Shown here: positions 16,034 through 23,529 of the stretch, piece after piece
How positions within the stretch are numbered: the first letter of the stretch is position 1
Layout: every line of letters starts with the position of its first letter
Made by a program: the position numbers and the translations under genes
Assembly: GCF_036311905.1 (NCBI RefSeq)
Contig: NZ_JAZDCH010000027.1
Span: 1-64,000 of the forward strand
DNA from: Brachybacterium sp036311905
GTDB taxonomy: Bacteria > Actinomycetota > Actinomycetes > Actinomycetales > Dermabacteraceae
Reading direction: 5' to 3'
DNA length: 64,000 bases
Notes under the pieces: model-generated
The model's input: only the letters and a program-made list of their open reading frames with translations
Told to the model about the DNA's origin: nothing
The model's database searches: none

Positions 16034-16969
16034 TCAGTCCAGGTCCGACTGGCCGGCACGGCTCATCCAGTACTGCGCGAAGGTGATCACCATGAGGATC
16101 ACCAGCAGCGCGACGGACAGCGCCGAGGCGTAGCCGAACTCGTACTGGGCGAAAGCGTTCTCGTAGATGTACATCTGCAGCACCTTCGAGGCGTCGGCGG
16201 GGCCGCCCTGGGTGGTGACCGAGATGGTGTCGAACACCTGGAAAGACCCGATGATCGTCATGATCAGCACCAGCGCGAGGATCGGGCGCAGCAGCGGCAG
16301 GGTGATGCGGCGGAACATCGCGACCTCCCCGGCGCCCTCGGTGCGCGCGGCCTCGTAGAGGTGGGCGGGGATCGACTGCAGGCCCGCGAAGAGCAGCAGC
16401 GCGGTGTAGCCCATGTGCCGCCACACGTTCACCAGGGCGACCGTCGGGATCACCCAGGTCTCGTTGGCCCAGAAGGAGATCGGGTCGAAGCCGATCCACT
16501 GCAGGAAGATGTTGACGATGCCCAGCTGGGTGTCCAGGATCCACAGGAACACGATCGCGGCGACCACGTTGGAGACCAGGTACGGGGCGAGCACCAGCGA
16601 GCGCAGCACGGTGGACTGCGTCAGCCGCTGCATGAGCACGGCGATCACCAGCGCCACGATCGTCTGGATGCCGATGTTGAGGATGACGTACCAGACCGTC
16701 ACCTTCAGCGAGTTCCAGAAGACCGGGTCGGTGAGCAGCCGACTGTAGTTGTCCAGGCCCACCCACTGCGGCGGGGTCAGCGTCGTGTACTCGGTGAACG
16801 AGTAGTACAGGCCGGTCAGCAGCGGCCAGACCAGGAAGACCAGCAGGCCGAGCGAGGCGGGCGCGATGAACAGCAGCGCCAGCTTCGTGTCGTCCTTCCG
16901 GTGGCGTCGGCGGGGGGCCGACGGGGCGGTGCCCCGAGGCGGATCCGCCTCGGTGGTGATGGTGGACAT
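16034..16969 (-). CDS. Carbohydrate ABC transporter permease (MalF type)
   Basis: A 311-residue permease, partner of the MalG-type protein downstream. After a basic N-terminal tail (PRRRHRKDD) come six membrane spans; the EAA loop reads YEAARTEGAGEVAMFRRITLPLLRP. The GLYYSFTEYT and WVGLDNYSRLLTDPVFWNSL motifs are typical of CUT1 MalF-like permeases. The ATG at 16969 follows GAGAGGA on the minus strand. It sits 38 nt downstream of the alpha-galactosidase stop, which makes the operon order galactosidase, permease, permease, binding protein. Confidence 0.93.
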   Translation of the reverse strand: MSTITTEADPPRGTAPSAPRRRHRKDDTKLALLFIAPASLGLLVFLVWPLLTGLYYSFTEYTTLTPPQWVGLDNYSRLLTDPVFWNSLKVTVWYVILNIGIQTIVALVIAVLMQRLTQSTVLRSLVLAPYLVSNVVAAIVFLWILDTQLGIVNIFLQWIGFDPISFWANETWVIPTVALVNVWRHMGYTALLLFAGLQSIPAHLYEAARTEGAGEVAMFRRITLPLLRPILALVLIMTIIGSFQVFDTISVTTQGGPADASKVLQMYIYENAFAQYEFGYASALSVALLVILMVITFAQYWMSRAGQSDLD

Positions 16970-17007
16970 CGTCGTCCTCTCTCCGGGGTGGGTGGGGGTC
17001 GGTGGGG

Positions 17008-19299
17008 TCAGGGTCGAGGCGAGCCCGAGGGGAGCGCTTCGACCTCGAGCAGGAAGGCGGTCTCGGGAGCCATGACGGGGGCGGCGAGGCCCGTGCGCAC
17101 GAGCACGGAGCCGGGGACGTCCACGTGGTCGATGAGCTCGGGCGGCCCGTAGCCGCGGCCGCGGCCGTCGGCGGCGGGGTCGACGCCCTGCCGCGCCCAG
17201 GCGGGCCAGGTGTACCCCGTGGGCGCCGGGCCGATCCGGTGCAGGTGCACCCGGTAGGGGCGTTCCGGGTCCAGCCCGGGAAGGCGCAGGGCGCCGACGG
17301 GGGCGATGTCTGGGGTGTCGACGGCGGTCACGGTGAACAGGCCGCGATCGCGGGCGGGGGAGAGCACCCCGGCGATCCAGATGCTGTCCTGGCCGCGATC
17401 GGCGCGGACCAGGTCGCCCGTGAACAGCAGGTCGCGGTGCTCCTTGTGGAGAGCGATCCAGGTGCGCAGCTCCTCGAGCTCCGCGTCGCTCGCCTGGCGC
17501 AGATCCCATTCGATGCCGAGATGGCCGAGCAGGGCGCTCGCGGCGCGGAAGGAGAGCGAGTGCAGCCGGCCCGTGGTGTGGGAGGCCCCCGAGGCGATGT
17601 GGCTGCCCATCAGCTCGAGCGGCACCAGCTGGGCGGTCCAGCGGTTCATGGTCGCGCGCTCGAGCGGGTCGATGCAGTCGGAGACCCAGATCCGGTCCGC
17701 GCGCTCGAGGATGCCGAGGTCGACGCGGGCGCCGCCCGAGGAGCAGGACTCGATCTCGAGGCCCGGATGGGCGGCCTTGAGGCTGTCCCACAGCCGGTAC
17801 AGCGCGAGGGTCTGCGCATGCACGGCCGCGGCGCCGGTGGCCTGCGTCGCCGCTTCCACCAGGTCGCGGTTGTGGTCCCACTTGATGTACGCGATGTCGT
17901 ACTCGGTCAGCAGGGCGTCGATCGCGTCGTGGATGTGCTGCCACGCGGCGGGGATCGAGAGGTTCAGGACCTGCTGGTGCCGGGCGGGCAGCGGCATCCG
18001 CTCGGGGGACGGGGCCATGATCCAGTCGGGGTGGGCGCGGGCGAGATCGGAGTCCGGGCTGATCATCTCCGGCTCGAACCACAGCCCGAACTGCATCCCG
18101 AGGCCCGTCACGTGATCGATCAGCGGGCCCAGGCCATCGGGCCAGACCTCCTGCGAGACGGTCCAGTCGCCGAGTCCGGAGGAGTCGTCGCGGCGCGAGC
18201 CGAACCAGCCGTCGTCCAGCACGAAGCGTTCGACGCCGAGCTCGGCGGCGCGGTCGGCGAGCTCGGAGAGCACGGCGAGGTCGTGATCGAAGTAGACGGC
18301 TTCCCAGACGTTGAGGGTGACGGGGCGGCGGGTGTCGGGGTAGGGGAGTCCGCCGTGCGCCTCCCGGGCGCGGAGGTGGGCGTGGAAGCGGTGGGCGATC
18401 GCGTCCAGGCCCGCGGCGGAGTGGGCGCCGTACAGCCACGGGGAGGCGAGGGAGGAGCCGGGGTCGAGGCGACCTTCGCCGGGCAGGAGCAGCTCGCCGC
18501 CGCCGATCACCTGCACCCCCGCGGAGAGCCGCTCGGCGAGGTGGACATGGTTGCCGGAGAAGGCGGTGTGCACGGCCCAGATCTCGCCGGAGGAGAAGTC
18601 GAAGCCGGAGGTCCCCAGGTGCAGCAGGTGTGCGGCATCCGCCCCCGTGCGCCCACGCCGGTTCTCGCGCAGGTGCGTGCCGGTGACCATGGCGCGCCGC
18701 TGGGGAGCGCGCTCCTTGGTCCAGCGGCCGCCGAAGTCGAGGATCTGATCGGCGTCCAGCGGGACCGGCAGCACCGGGGTGAGGTGCTGGACCGTGTAGG
18801 TGTCGGAGCCGAGGTTCGTGACCTCGGCGCGGACCCGCACCAGCCCCGAGGGGAGCAGCTCGACCTCGAGCAGCGCCCCGAGGCGGAGCTCCTCGTCGGC
18901 GAGATCGAAGCGCACGAGCGCGGGGCCGGTCTCGACGGCATCGTCCGCGCCGGGGACGAGGTCGCGCCCGGCGCCGCCCTCGGTGATCCGCACGCCGAGC
19001 ACGCGGAGCCGCGGGGCGGTGCCGGAGCCGTCGTCCCGGGCGCCGGTGAGGCCCGGTCGGCCCAGCCAGCCGTCGGCGTTCTGGGGGAGCAGGCCGGTGC
19101 GCAGCGGCACGTCCGGTCCGTTGCTGGAGATCGCGGGGGTGGTGACGGCGAAGAGGGCGGAGAGCCCCGAGGCGTCGAGGGGGCCGAGGTCCGAGCCCCA
19201 GTGCAGGATCGCGGGGATGCGCCCGCCGGTGGTGTCGAGCACGAGGGACACCCCGGCCGCGCGGAGGTGGAGGCGGTGGGTGCGGGGATCGGCAGGCAT
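17008..19299 (-). CDS. Alpha-galactosidase, glycoside hydrolase family 36
   Basis: A 763-residue cytosolic enzyme that removes terminal alpha-1,6-galactose from melibiose, raffinose and related oligosaccharides with retention. The length is typical of bacterial GH36 (700-750). The N-terminal beta-supersandwich ends near residue 330; the barrel shows RFVLDDGWFG, the nucleophile Asp475 in KWDHNR, SCSSGGARVDLG, and the acid/base Asp541 in WVSDCID. No signal peptide is visible, so the substrate must be imported, which fits the adjoining ABC permeases. It is the first gene of the operon; 77 nt upstream of the start lies the palindromic operator at 19376. Confidence 0.95.
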   Translation of the reverse strand: MPADPRTHRLHLRAAGVSLVLDTTGGRIPAILHWGSDLGPLDASGLSALFAVTTPAISSNGPDVPLRTGLLPQNADGWLGRPGLTGARDDGSGTAPRLRVLGVRITEGGAGRDLVPGADDAVETGPALVRFDLADEELRLGALLEVELLPSGLVRVRAEVTNLGSDTYTVQHLTPVLPVPLDADQILDFGGRWTKERAPQRRAMVTGTHLRENRRGRTGADAAHLLHLGTSGFDFSSGEIWAVHTAFSGNHVHLAERLSAGVQVIGGGELLLPGEGRLDPGSSLASPWLYGAHSAAGLDAIAHRFHAHLRAREAHGGLPYPDTRRPVTLNVWEAVYFDHDLAVLSELADRAAELGVERFVLDDGWFGSRRDDSSGLGDWTVSQEVWPDGLGPLIDHVTGLGMQFGLWFEPEMISPDSDLARAHPDWIMAPSPERMPLPARHQQVLNLSIPAAWQHIHDAIDALLTEYDIAYIKWDHNRDLVEAATQATGAAAVHAQTLALYRLWDSLKAAHPGLEIESCSSGGARVDLGILERADRIWVSDCIDPLERATMNRWTAQLVPLELMGSHIASGASHTTGRLHSLSFRAASALLGHLGIEWDLRQASDAELEELRTWIALHKEHRDLLFTGDLVRADRGQDSIWIAGVLSPARDRGLFTVTAVDTPDIAPVGALRLPGLDPERPYRVHLHRIGPAPTGYTWPAWARQGVDPAADGRGRGYGPPELIDHVDVPGSVLVRTGLAAPVMAPETAFLLEVEALPSGSPRP

Positions 19300-19360
19300 C
19301 GGCGCTCTTCCTGATCGGGGGACTGCAGGGGGTGGCGGGGCCGGGGATCGGGACCGTCGC

Positions 19361-19375
19361 TGGCCGATCCGGCCA
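19361..19375. promoter_or_regulatory. GC-rich near-palindrome next to the ROK operator
   Basis: TGGCCGATCCGGCCA, 13 of 15 positions symmetric, directly abutting the TTTACTT repeat at 19376. It could be a second regulator site or part of the promoter; function unknown. Confidence 0.3.
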
Positions 19376-19398
19376 TTTACTTACGCCTCGAAAGTAAA
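19376..19398. promoter_or_regulatory. Inverted-repeat operator upstream of the alpha-galactosidase operon
   Basis: Perfect 7-bp arms TTTACTT and AAGTAAA separated by 9 nt, an AT-rich site in a very GC-rich background. It lies 77-99 nt upstream of the GH36 start. ROK repressors commonly bind AT-rich arms of this type, and the locus encodes a ROK protein, so this is the likely operator. Confidence 0.65.
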
Positions 19399-19513
19399 CC
19401 CCCTCCGCCTCGGCGTCAAGGCCGGCCCGCGCGCCAGCATCCGGGCACCTGCAGCGCCTGCTTCCTGCGGCGCTACCCTGGCCTCTCCCCTCCGAGACGG
19501 CAGGAGCCGACCG

Positions 19514-20725
19514 ATGATCTTCACCCAGTCCTCGAAGCTGCGCGATGTGTGCTACGAGATCCGAGGACCGGTCCCCGCCGAGGCAGCCCGCATGGAGGCC
19601 GAGGGGCACAAGATCCTCAAGCTCAACATCGGCAACCCCGCGCCCTTCGGCTTCGAGGCGCCCGACGAGATCCTCGTCGACATGATCCGGAACCTGCCCA
19701 CCGCGCAGGGCTACTCCGACTCCAAGGGCATCCTCCCGGCCCGCCGCGCGGTCGCGCAGTATTACCAGACCAAGGGCATGCCGGGCATGGAGCTCGACGA
19801 CATCTACCTCGGCAACGGCGTCTCCGAGCTGATCCAGATGACCTGCCAGGCGCTCGTCGACGACGGTGACGAGGTGCTCGTGCCCGCGCCCGACTACCCG
19901 CTGTGGACCGCCTCGATTGCGCTCGCCGGCGGCCGCGCCGTGCACTACCGCTGCGACGAGGAGCAGCAGTGGTGGCCCGACGTCTCCGACATCGCCGACA
20001 AGGTCACGCCGCGCACCAAGGCGATCGTCGTCATCAACCCCAACAACCCCACCGGCGCCGTCTATCCCGAGTACGTGCTGCGGGAGATCGTCGAGGTGGC
20101 CCGCAAGCACGGGCTGATGATCCTGGCCGACGAGATCTACGACAAGATCCTCTACGACGACGCGGTCCACACCCATGTCGCGAAGCTCGCCCCGGACCTG
20201 CTCACGATCACCTTCAACGGCCTGTCCAAGGCGTACCGGGTGGCGGGCTTCCGCGCCGGCTGGATGGCGCTCTACGGCCCGAAAGAGCATGCGACCAGCT
20301 TCATCGAGGGCCTCGACGTGCTCTCGAACATGCGCCTGTGCCCGAACGTCCCGGCACAGCACGTCGTGGCGACCGCGCTCGGCGGCTATCAGAGCGTGGG
20401 CGAGCTGCTGCTCCCGGGCGGGCGGCTGCGCGAGCAGCGCGACGTCGCCTACGAGGGCCTCAGTGCGATCGACGGCGTGAGCGTCGTGAAGGCCTCCGGG
20501 GCGCTCTACATGTTCCCGCGCATCGACCGCGAGATGTACCGGCTCGAGGACGACGAGCAGTTCGCCTACGACCTGCTCCGCTCCAAGAAGCTGCTGGTCA
20601 ACCACGGCACCGGCTTCAACTATCCCGAGCCCGACCACCTGCGGCTGGTCACCCTGCCGCAGGCCGATGTGCTCGCCGACGCGGTCGACCGGATCGCCGA
20701 CCACCTGGCCTCGATCCGCCGCTGA
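19514..20725 (+). CDS. alaA: Alanine-forming aminotransferase AlaA
   Basis: A 403-residue class I/II PLP aminotransferase. It resembles E. coli AlaA along its length: SSKLRDVCYEIRGPV, LKLNIGNPAPFGFEAPDEIL, NGVSELIQ, PAPDYPLWTA, NPNNPTGAVYP, and the PLP lysine Lys239 in GLSKAYRVAGF. The reaction is glutamate + pyruvate to 2-oxoglutarate + alanine; other 2-oxoacids may also serve. The ATG at 19514 follows CAGGAG; a longer upstream reading is not supported. It stands alone, convergent with the DUF1304 gene, and its stop codon lies inside the shared terminator hairpin. Confidence 0.93.
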   Translation: MIFTQSSKLRDVCYEIRGPVPAEAARMEAEGHKILKLNIGNPAPFGFEAPDEILVDMIRNLPTAQGYSDSKGILPARRAVAQYYQTKGMPGMELDDIYLGNGVSELIQMTCQALVDDGDEVLVPAPDYPLWTASIALAGGRAVHYRCDEEQQWWPDVSDIADKVTPRTKAIVVINPNNPTGAVYPEYVLREIVEVARKHGLMILADEIYDKILYDDAVHTHVAKLAPDLLTITFNGLSKAYRVAGFRAGWMALYGPKEHATSFIEGLDVLSNMRLCPNVPAQHVVATALGGYQSVGELLLPGGRLREQRDVAYEGLSAIDGVSVVKASGALYMFPRIDREMYRLEDDEQFAYDLLRSKKLLVNHGTGFNYPEPDHLRLVTLPQADVLADAVDRIADHLASIRR

Positions 20726-20753
20726 GACCTCCCGCGCGGCCCCCGGTCTCAGC
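20721..20753. terminator. Bidirectional hairpin with both stop codons in its stem
   Basis: Perfect 9-bp arms GCTGAGACC and GGTCTCAGC, with a loop holding the self-complementary CCGCGCGG. The TGA of alaA and the TGA of the convergent DUF1304 gene are both within the arms. Confidence 0.55.
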
Positions 20754-21141
20754 GCAGCAGCAGGCCGAGGACCGTGGCGAGCACGGCCAGCAGCGGCAGC
20801 CCGCCCTGCTTCACGGCGGCCGCGCGGTGCGCGGGGGAGCTCAGCAGCAGCACGGTCGCGGCGGCGAGCATCGAGCCCGTCCCCGCGAGCGACAGCGTCG
20901 CCCCGACCGTCACGCCGCCCGCGAGGACCAGCGCCGCGCCGAGCGCCGCGAGCACGGCGAGGAACAGGTTGTAGAAGCCCTGGTTGAAGGCCAGGGAGCG
21001 GGTCGCGGCGATCTCCTCCGGGCTCTGCGCGCCGAACACCTTCTGCGCCTGGGGCCCGCCCCAGGCGAGCGACTCCACGCGGAAGATGACGACGTGGAGC
21101 GCGGCCGCGGCGAGGGCCAGGACGGAACCGAGGATGAGCAC
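20749..21141 (-). CDS. DUF1304 family membrane protein
   Basis: A 130-residue membrane protein with four predicted spans. The N-terminal ALHVVIFRVESLAW, then AFNQGFYNLFLAVLAALG, is the DUF1304 signature. The start is GTG at 21141, preceded on the minus strand by GGAG at a good distance. Family function is unknown; members often sit next to TetR-type regulators, as here. Its promoter (TATAGT, minus strand 21176-21181) is followed immediately by the operator at 21161, so the divergent TetR protein probably represses it. Confidence 0.85.
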   Translation of the reverse strand: MLILGSVLALAAAALHVVIFRVESLAWGGPQAQKVFGAQSPEEIAATRSLAFNQGFYNLFLAVLAALGAALVLAGGVTVGATLSLAGTGSMLAAATVLLLSSPAHRAAAVKQGGLPLLAVLATVLGLLLR

Positions 21142-21160
21142 GAGGGCCTCCGCGGTCTCT

Positions 21161-21183
21161 TGGAATGATCGTTCCACTATAGT
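21161..21183. promoter_or_regulatory. TetR operator and back-to-back -10 boxes
   Basis: TGGAATGATCGTTCCA (21161-21176) is a 14-of-16 palindrome, followed by ACTATAGT. The latter gives TATAGT -10 boxes on both strands (plus 21178-21183; minus 21176-21181). The site lies where it would cover the start point of the DUF1304 promoter and the spacer of the TetR promoter. A nearly identical site precedes the quinone oxidoreductase gene (23373). Confidence 0.7.
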
Positions 21184-21250
21184 GGGTCGTGCCCGGTACC
21201 GACAGCCCGGGCGAGGAACGACGACGAGCAGGCGGCGAGCAGGAGGGAAC

Positions 21251-21847
21251 ATGGGACGACAGTCCGCCTTCGTGCGGGAGGACGCCGTGCGCTCCGCCCG
21301 CGACGTGTTCTGGAGCGAAGGGTACGAGGGCGCCTCCATGGCGAGCCTGCAGCGGGCCACCGGACTGAACGCCAGCAGCATCTACCACTCCTTCGGCTCC
21401 AAGCGCGGCCTGTTCGACGCCGCAATCGAGGACTACCTCGAGCGCGTCGTCCGCCCCGGGCTCGCCCCGCTGCGCGCGCCCGAGGTCGCCCCCGATGCTC
21501 TCGAGCGCTACTTCCTCGCGGCCCGCGCGCTGTTCGCGGACCCGTCCGGCCGCACCCTTCCCGACGGATGCCTGCTGGTGAATACCGCCTGCTCCGGGCT
21601 CGCCCGGGACGACGGGATCGCCGAGGCCGTGCGCGCCTATCGCGCCGAGCTGCACGCCGCCTTCACCCGCGGCGCGCAGGCCCGACGCCCCGACCAGTCG
21701 CCGCAGGAGCGTGCGCAGCTCGTCGAGACCTGCGTCGCGCTGCTGATCAGCGCGCTGGTCATGACCCGGGTGGACCGGGATGCGGCCACCGCCGCGCTCG
21801 ACTCCGCCCTCACCGCACTCCAGCACCAGGAGCAAGCACACCCATGA
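21251..21847 (+). CDS. TetR family regulator of the Ohr/quinone-reductase locus
   Basis: A 198-residue TetR repressor. The N-terminal helix-turn-helix is MASLQRATGLNASSIYHSFGSKRGLFDAAI (split here: helix entry near residue 30, SSIYHSFGSK at 43-52). The C-terminal ligand domain contains two close cysteines in DGCLLVNTACSGL, a possible redox or electrophile sensor, though this is inference. The ATG at 21251 follows AGGAGGG. Its stop overlaps the Ohr start by ATGA. It is divergent from DUF1304, and both this region and the promoter of the oxidoreductase at 23355 carry the same 16-bp palindrome. Confidence 0.9.
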   Translation: MGRQSAFVREDAVRSARDVFWSEGYEGASMASLQRATGLNASSIYHSFGSKRGLFDAAIEDYLERVVRPGLAPLRAPEVAPDALERYFLAARALFADPSGRTLPDGCLLVNTACSGLARDDGIAEAVRAYRAELHAAFTRGAQARRPDQSPQERAQLVETCVALLISALVMTRVDRDAATAALDSALTALQHQEQAHP

Positions 21848-22266
21848 AGCCCCTCTACACCACCGAAGCCCTGGCCACCGGCGGCGGCCGCGACGGCCAC
21901 GTCGATGTCGCCGAGTCGGATCTCGCCTTCGACCTCGCCGTCCCGACCGCCATGGGCGGCACTGGCGCCGGCGCCAACCCCGAGCAGCTCTTCGCCGCCG
22001 GGTACTCCGCCTGCTTCCACTCCGCCCTGCAGGCCGTCGCCCGGCAGCAGAAGGTCGCGATCGACGGCTCGAGCGTCGGTGCCCGCGTGACCATCGGCTC
22101 CGAGGATTCCGGCGGCTTCTCGCTCGCCGTCGAGCTCGAGGTGGTGCTCCCCGATCTCGATCACGACGCCGCCCAGGCGCTGGCCGACGCGGCCCATCAG
22201 GTGTGCCCCTACTCGAACGCCACCCGGGGCAACATCCCGGTGGTCGTCACGGTCACCGACGACTGA
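21844..22266 (+). CDS. ohr: Organic hydroperoxide resistance protein (Ohr/OsmC family)
   Basis: A 140-residue thiol peroxidase that reduces organic and lipid hydroperoxides to alcohols, usually as a homodimer using lipoylated proteins as reductant. The two catalytic cysteines are Cys57 (AAGYSACFHSAL) and Cys121 (VCPYSNATRGN), and NPEQLFAAGY is the family signature. Full length. The ATG overlaps the TetR stop (ATGA), so it is co-expressed with its regulator. Ohr is classically controlled by MarR-type OhrR; control by a TetR protein is less usual. Confidence 0.94.
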   Translation: MKPLYTTEALATGGGRDGHVDVAESDLAFDLAVPTAMGGTGAGANPEQLFAAGYSACFHSALQAVARQQKVAIDGSSVGARVTIGSEDSGGFSLAVELEVVLPDLDHDAAQALADAAHQVCPYSNATRGNIPVVVTVTDD

Positions 22267-22306
22267 CGTCGCCGCCCGCATCCTGCGTGAGCGGGAGGCG
22301 GAATGC

Positions 22307-22342
22307 AGGAGCCCCGTCGGGTGTGATGCCGGCGGGGCTCCT
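22307..22342. terminator. Strong hairpin between ohr and the convergent oxidoreductase
   Basis: 14-bp arms (22307-22320 and 22329-22342) pair AGGAGCCCCG with CGGGGCTCCT and continue with one G-U pair; the loop is 8 nt. Placed 41 nt after ohr and 36 nt before the convergent stop, it can serve both genes. Confidence 0.7.
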
Positions 22343-22377
22343 CGCGGCCCGGGGCCGACGGGGCCCCGAGGCGCCAC

Positions 22378-23355
22378 TCACGGGCGCAGCAGCACCTTGC
22401 CCTGTCGGCCGTCGGTCAGCGTGGCAGCCACGGCCGCGGTGACCTCGTCCAGTGCGAAGGTGGCCGCGACCGGCAAGGTGACTTCGCCGGAGAGCAGGCC
22501 GGAGAGGATCTCGCCGAGGAGGCGGCGCCGCACCTCGGGGGACATCTCCTGCGAGACCCGGGAGCCCCAGAACCCCTCGACCCTCAGGTTCCGGAAGATG
22601 ATCGGTCCGGAGGGGAGGGCCATGGTCGAGCCGCCCATCGCGCCGAAGACCACCAGGCGGCCGCCGTCACCGAGCAGCGAGAGCACCTGGGCCGACGCCT
22701 CCCCGCCGACCGAGTCCAGACCGGCGGCGACGTGCGCCTCGCCGATCAGGGAGCGCGCCTGCTCCTGCCAGTCCTCCCGATCGGTCGCGATCACGTCGCC
22801 GATGCCTTGCGCGGCGAGCTCCTCGACGCCGCTGCCGCGCCGCACGAGGCTGATCACGCGGATCCCGCGGATCCGGGCGAACTGGGCGACGAGGCGGCCG
22901 ACTGCCCCGGTCGCGGCGTTCTGTACGAGTACCTCCCCGGGCGCGAGATCGAGGTGCTCGAGCAGGGAGACGGCGCTGAAGGGCATGGCCACGAGCTGGG
23001 CGGCGGACTCGTCCGGCAGCTCGGCGGGCAGCGGGATCAGCGAGGAGGCGCGGGCGGTGACGAGCTCCGCCCAGGCACCGGGGATCGCACTCGCGGCGAC
23101 CCGGTCGCCGACGGCGAGCCCCTCGACGCCCTCCCCGAGGGCCTCCACCACGGCGACGCCCTCGCTGCCCGCGCCGGAGGGGAGCGCGGGGCGGACACCG
23201 TAGGTGCCGCGAATCGTCCACAGGTCGTGATGGTGGATCGGGCTCAGGAGCATCCGCAGCAGAACCTCGCCGGCACCCGGGGTCGGGGAGTCGACGGCGG
23301 CGGTGCGGAGGACATCGGCGGGTTCGCCGAAGCGGTCATAGGTCACGGTGAGCAT
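22378..23355 (-). CDS. Quinone-oxidoreductase-type medium-chain dehydrogenase
   Basis: A 325-residue zinc-independent medium-chain reductase of the NADPH:quinone oxidoreductase / enoyl reductase type. The GroES-like N-terminal domain covers about residues 1-125, and the Rossmann domain begins with VLVQNAATGAVGRLVAQFARIRG (AxxGxVG, near 140). The structural-zinc cysteines of alcohol dehydrogenases are absent. It would reduce quinones or reactive enals with NADPH, consistent with a TetR/Ohr stress locus. The promoter has TATAGT on the minus strand (23388-23393), followed by the operator 23373-23388, which matches the TetR-locus operator, so it belongs to the same local regulon. Confidence 0.88.
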   Translation of the reverse strand: MLTVTYDRFGEPADVLRTAAVDSPTPGAGEVLLRMLLSPIHHHDLWTIRGTYGVRPALPSGAGSEGVAVVEALGEGVEGLAVGDRVAASAIPGAWAELVTARASSLIPLPAELPDESAAQLVAMPFSAVSLLEHLDLAPGEVLVQNAATGAVGRLVAQFARIRGIRVISLVRRGSGVEELAAQGIGDVIATDREDWQEQARSLIGEAHVAAGLDSVGGEASAQVLSLLGDGGRLVVFGAMGGSTMALPSGPIIFRNLRVEGFWGSRVSQEMSPEVRRRLLGEILSGLLSGEVTLPVAATFALDEVTAAVAATLTDGRQGKVLLRP

Positions 23356-23372
23356 CAGGGTGCCTCTCGTTG

Positions 23373-23393
23373 TGGAATGGTCATTCCACTATA
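23373..23393 (-). promoter_or_regulatory. Second TetR operator with promoter -10
   Basis: TGGAATGGTCATTCCA (23373-23388) overlaps a minus-strand TATAGT (23388-23393). Over 22 nt it differs from the 21161 site at only two positions. The start codon at 23355 lies 18 nt downstream. Confidence 0.7.
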
Positions 23394-23444
23394 GGCACTC
23401 GGGACCGACGGGGACCGTGCCCGGGATGCGCTGTTCCGGGATTC

Positions 23445-23499
23445 ACACAGGGGCCGGAGGCCGGGACCGGTTCTCCGGTCCGACCTCCGGCCCCTGTGT
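23445..23499 (-). terminator. Long hairpin after fprA
   Basis: The outer arms ACACAGGGGCCGGAGG and its complement pair perfectly over 16 bp, with an inner GGGACCGG/CCGGTCC continuation and a TTCT loop. It lies 31 nt past the fprA stop and is the most stable-looking hairpin in the window. Confidence 0.75.
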
Positions 23500-23529
23500 G
23501 GCGGGATGCCGGCGACGTCTGCGCGCGGC

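Noticed and set aside
16034..21841. A 1,935-residue open frame on the minus strand spanning several genes
   Set aside because: It contains the true MalF-type permease only at its end; the rest is antisense or out of frame to the GH36 gene, alaA and the TetR gene, with low-complexity Arg/Pro/Ala composition. It is a GC-skew shadow.
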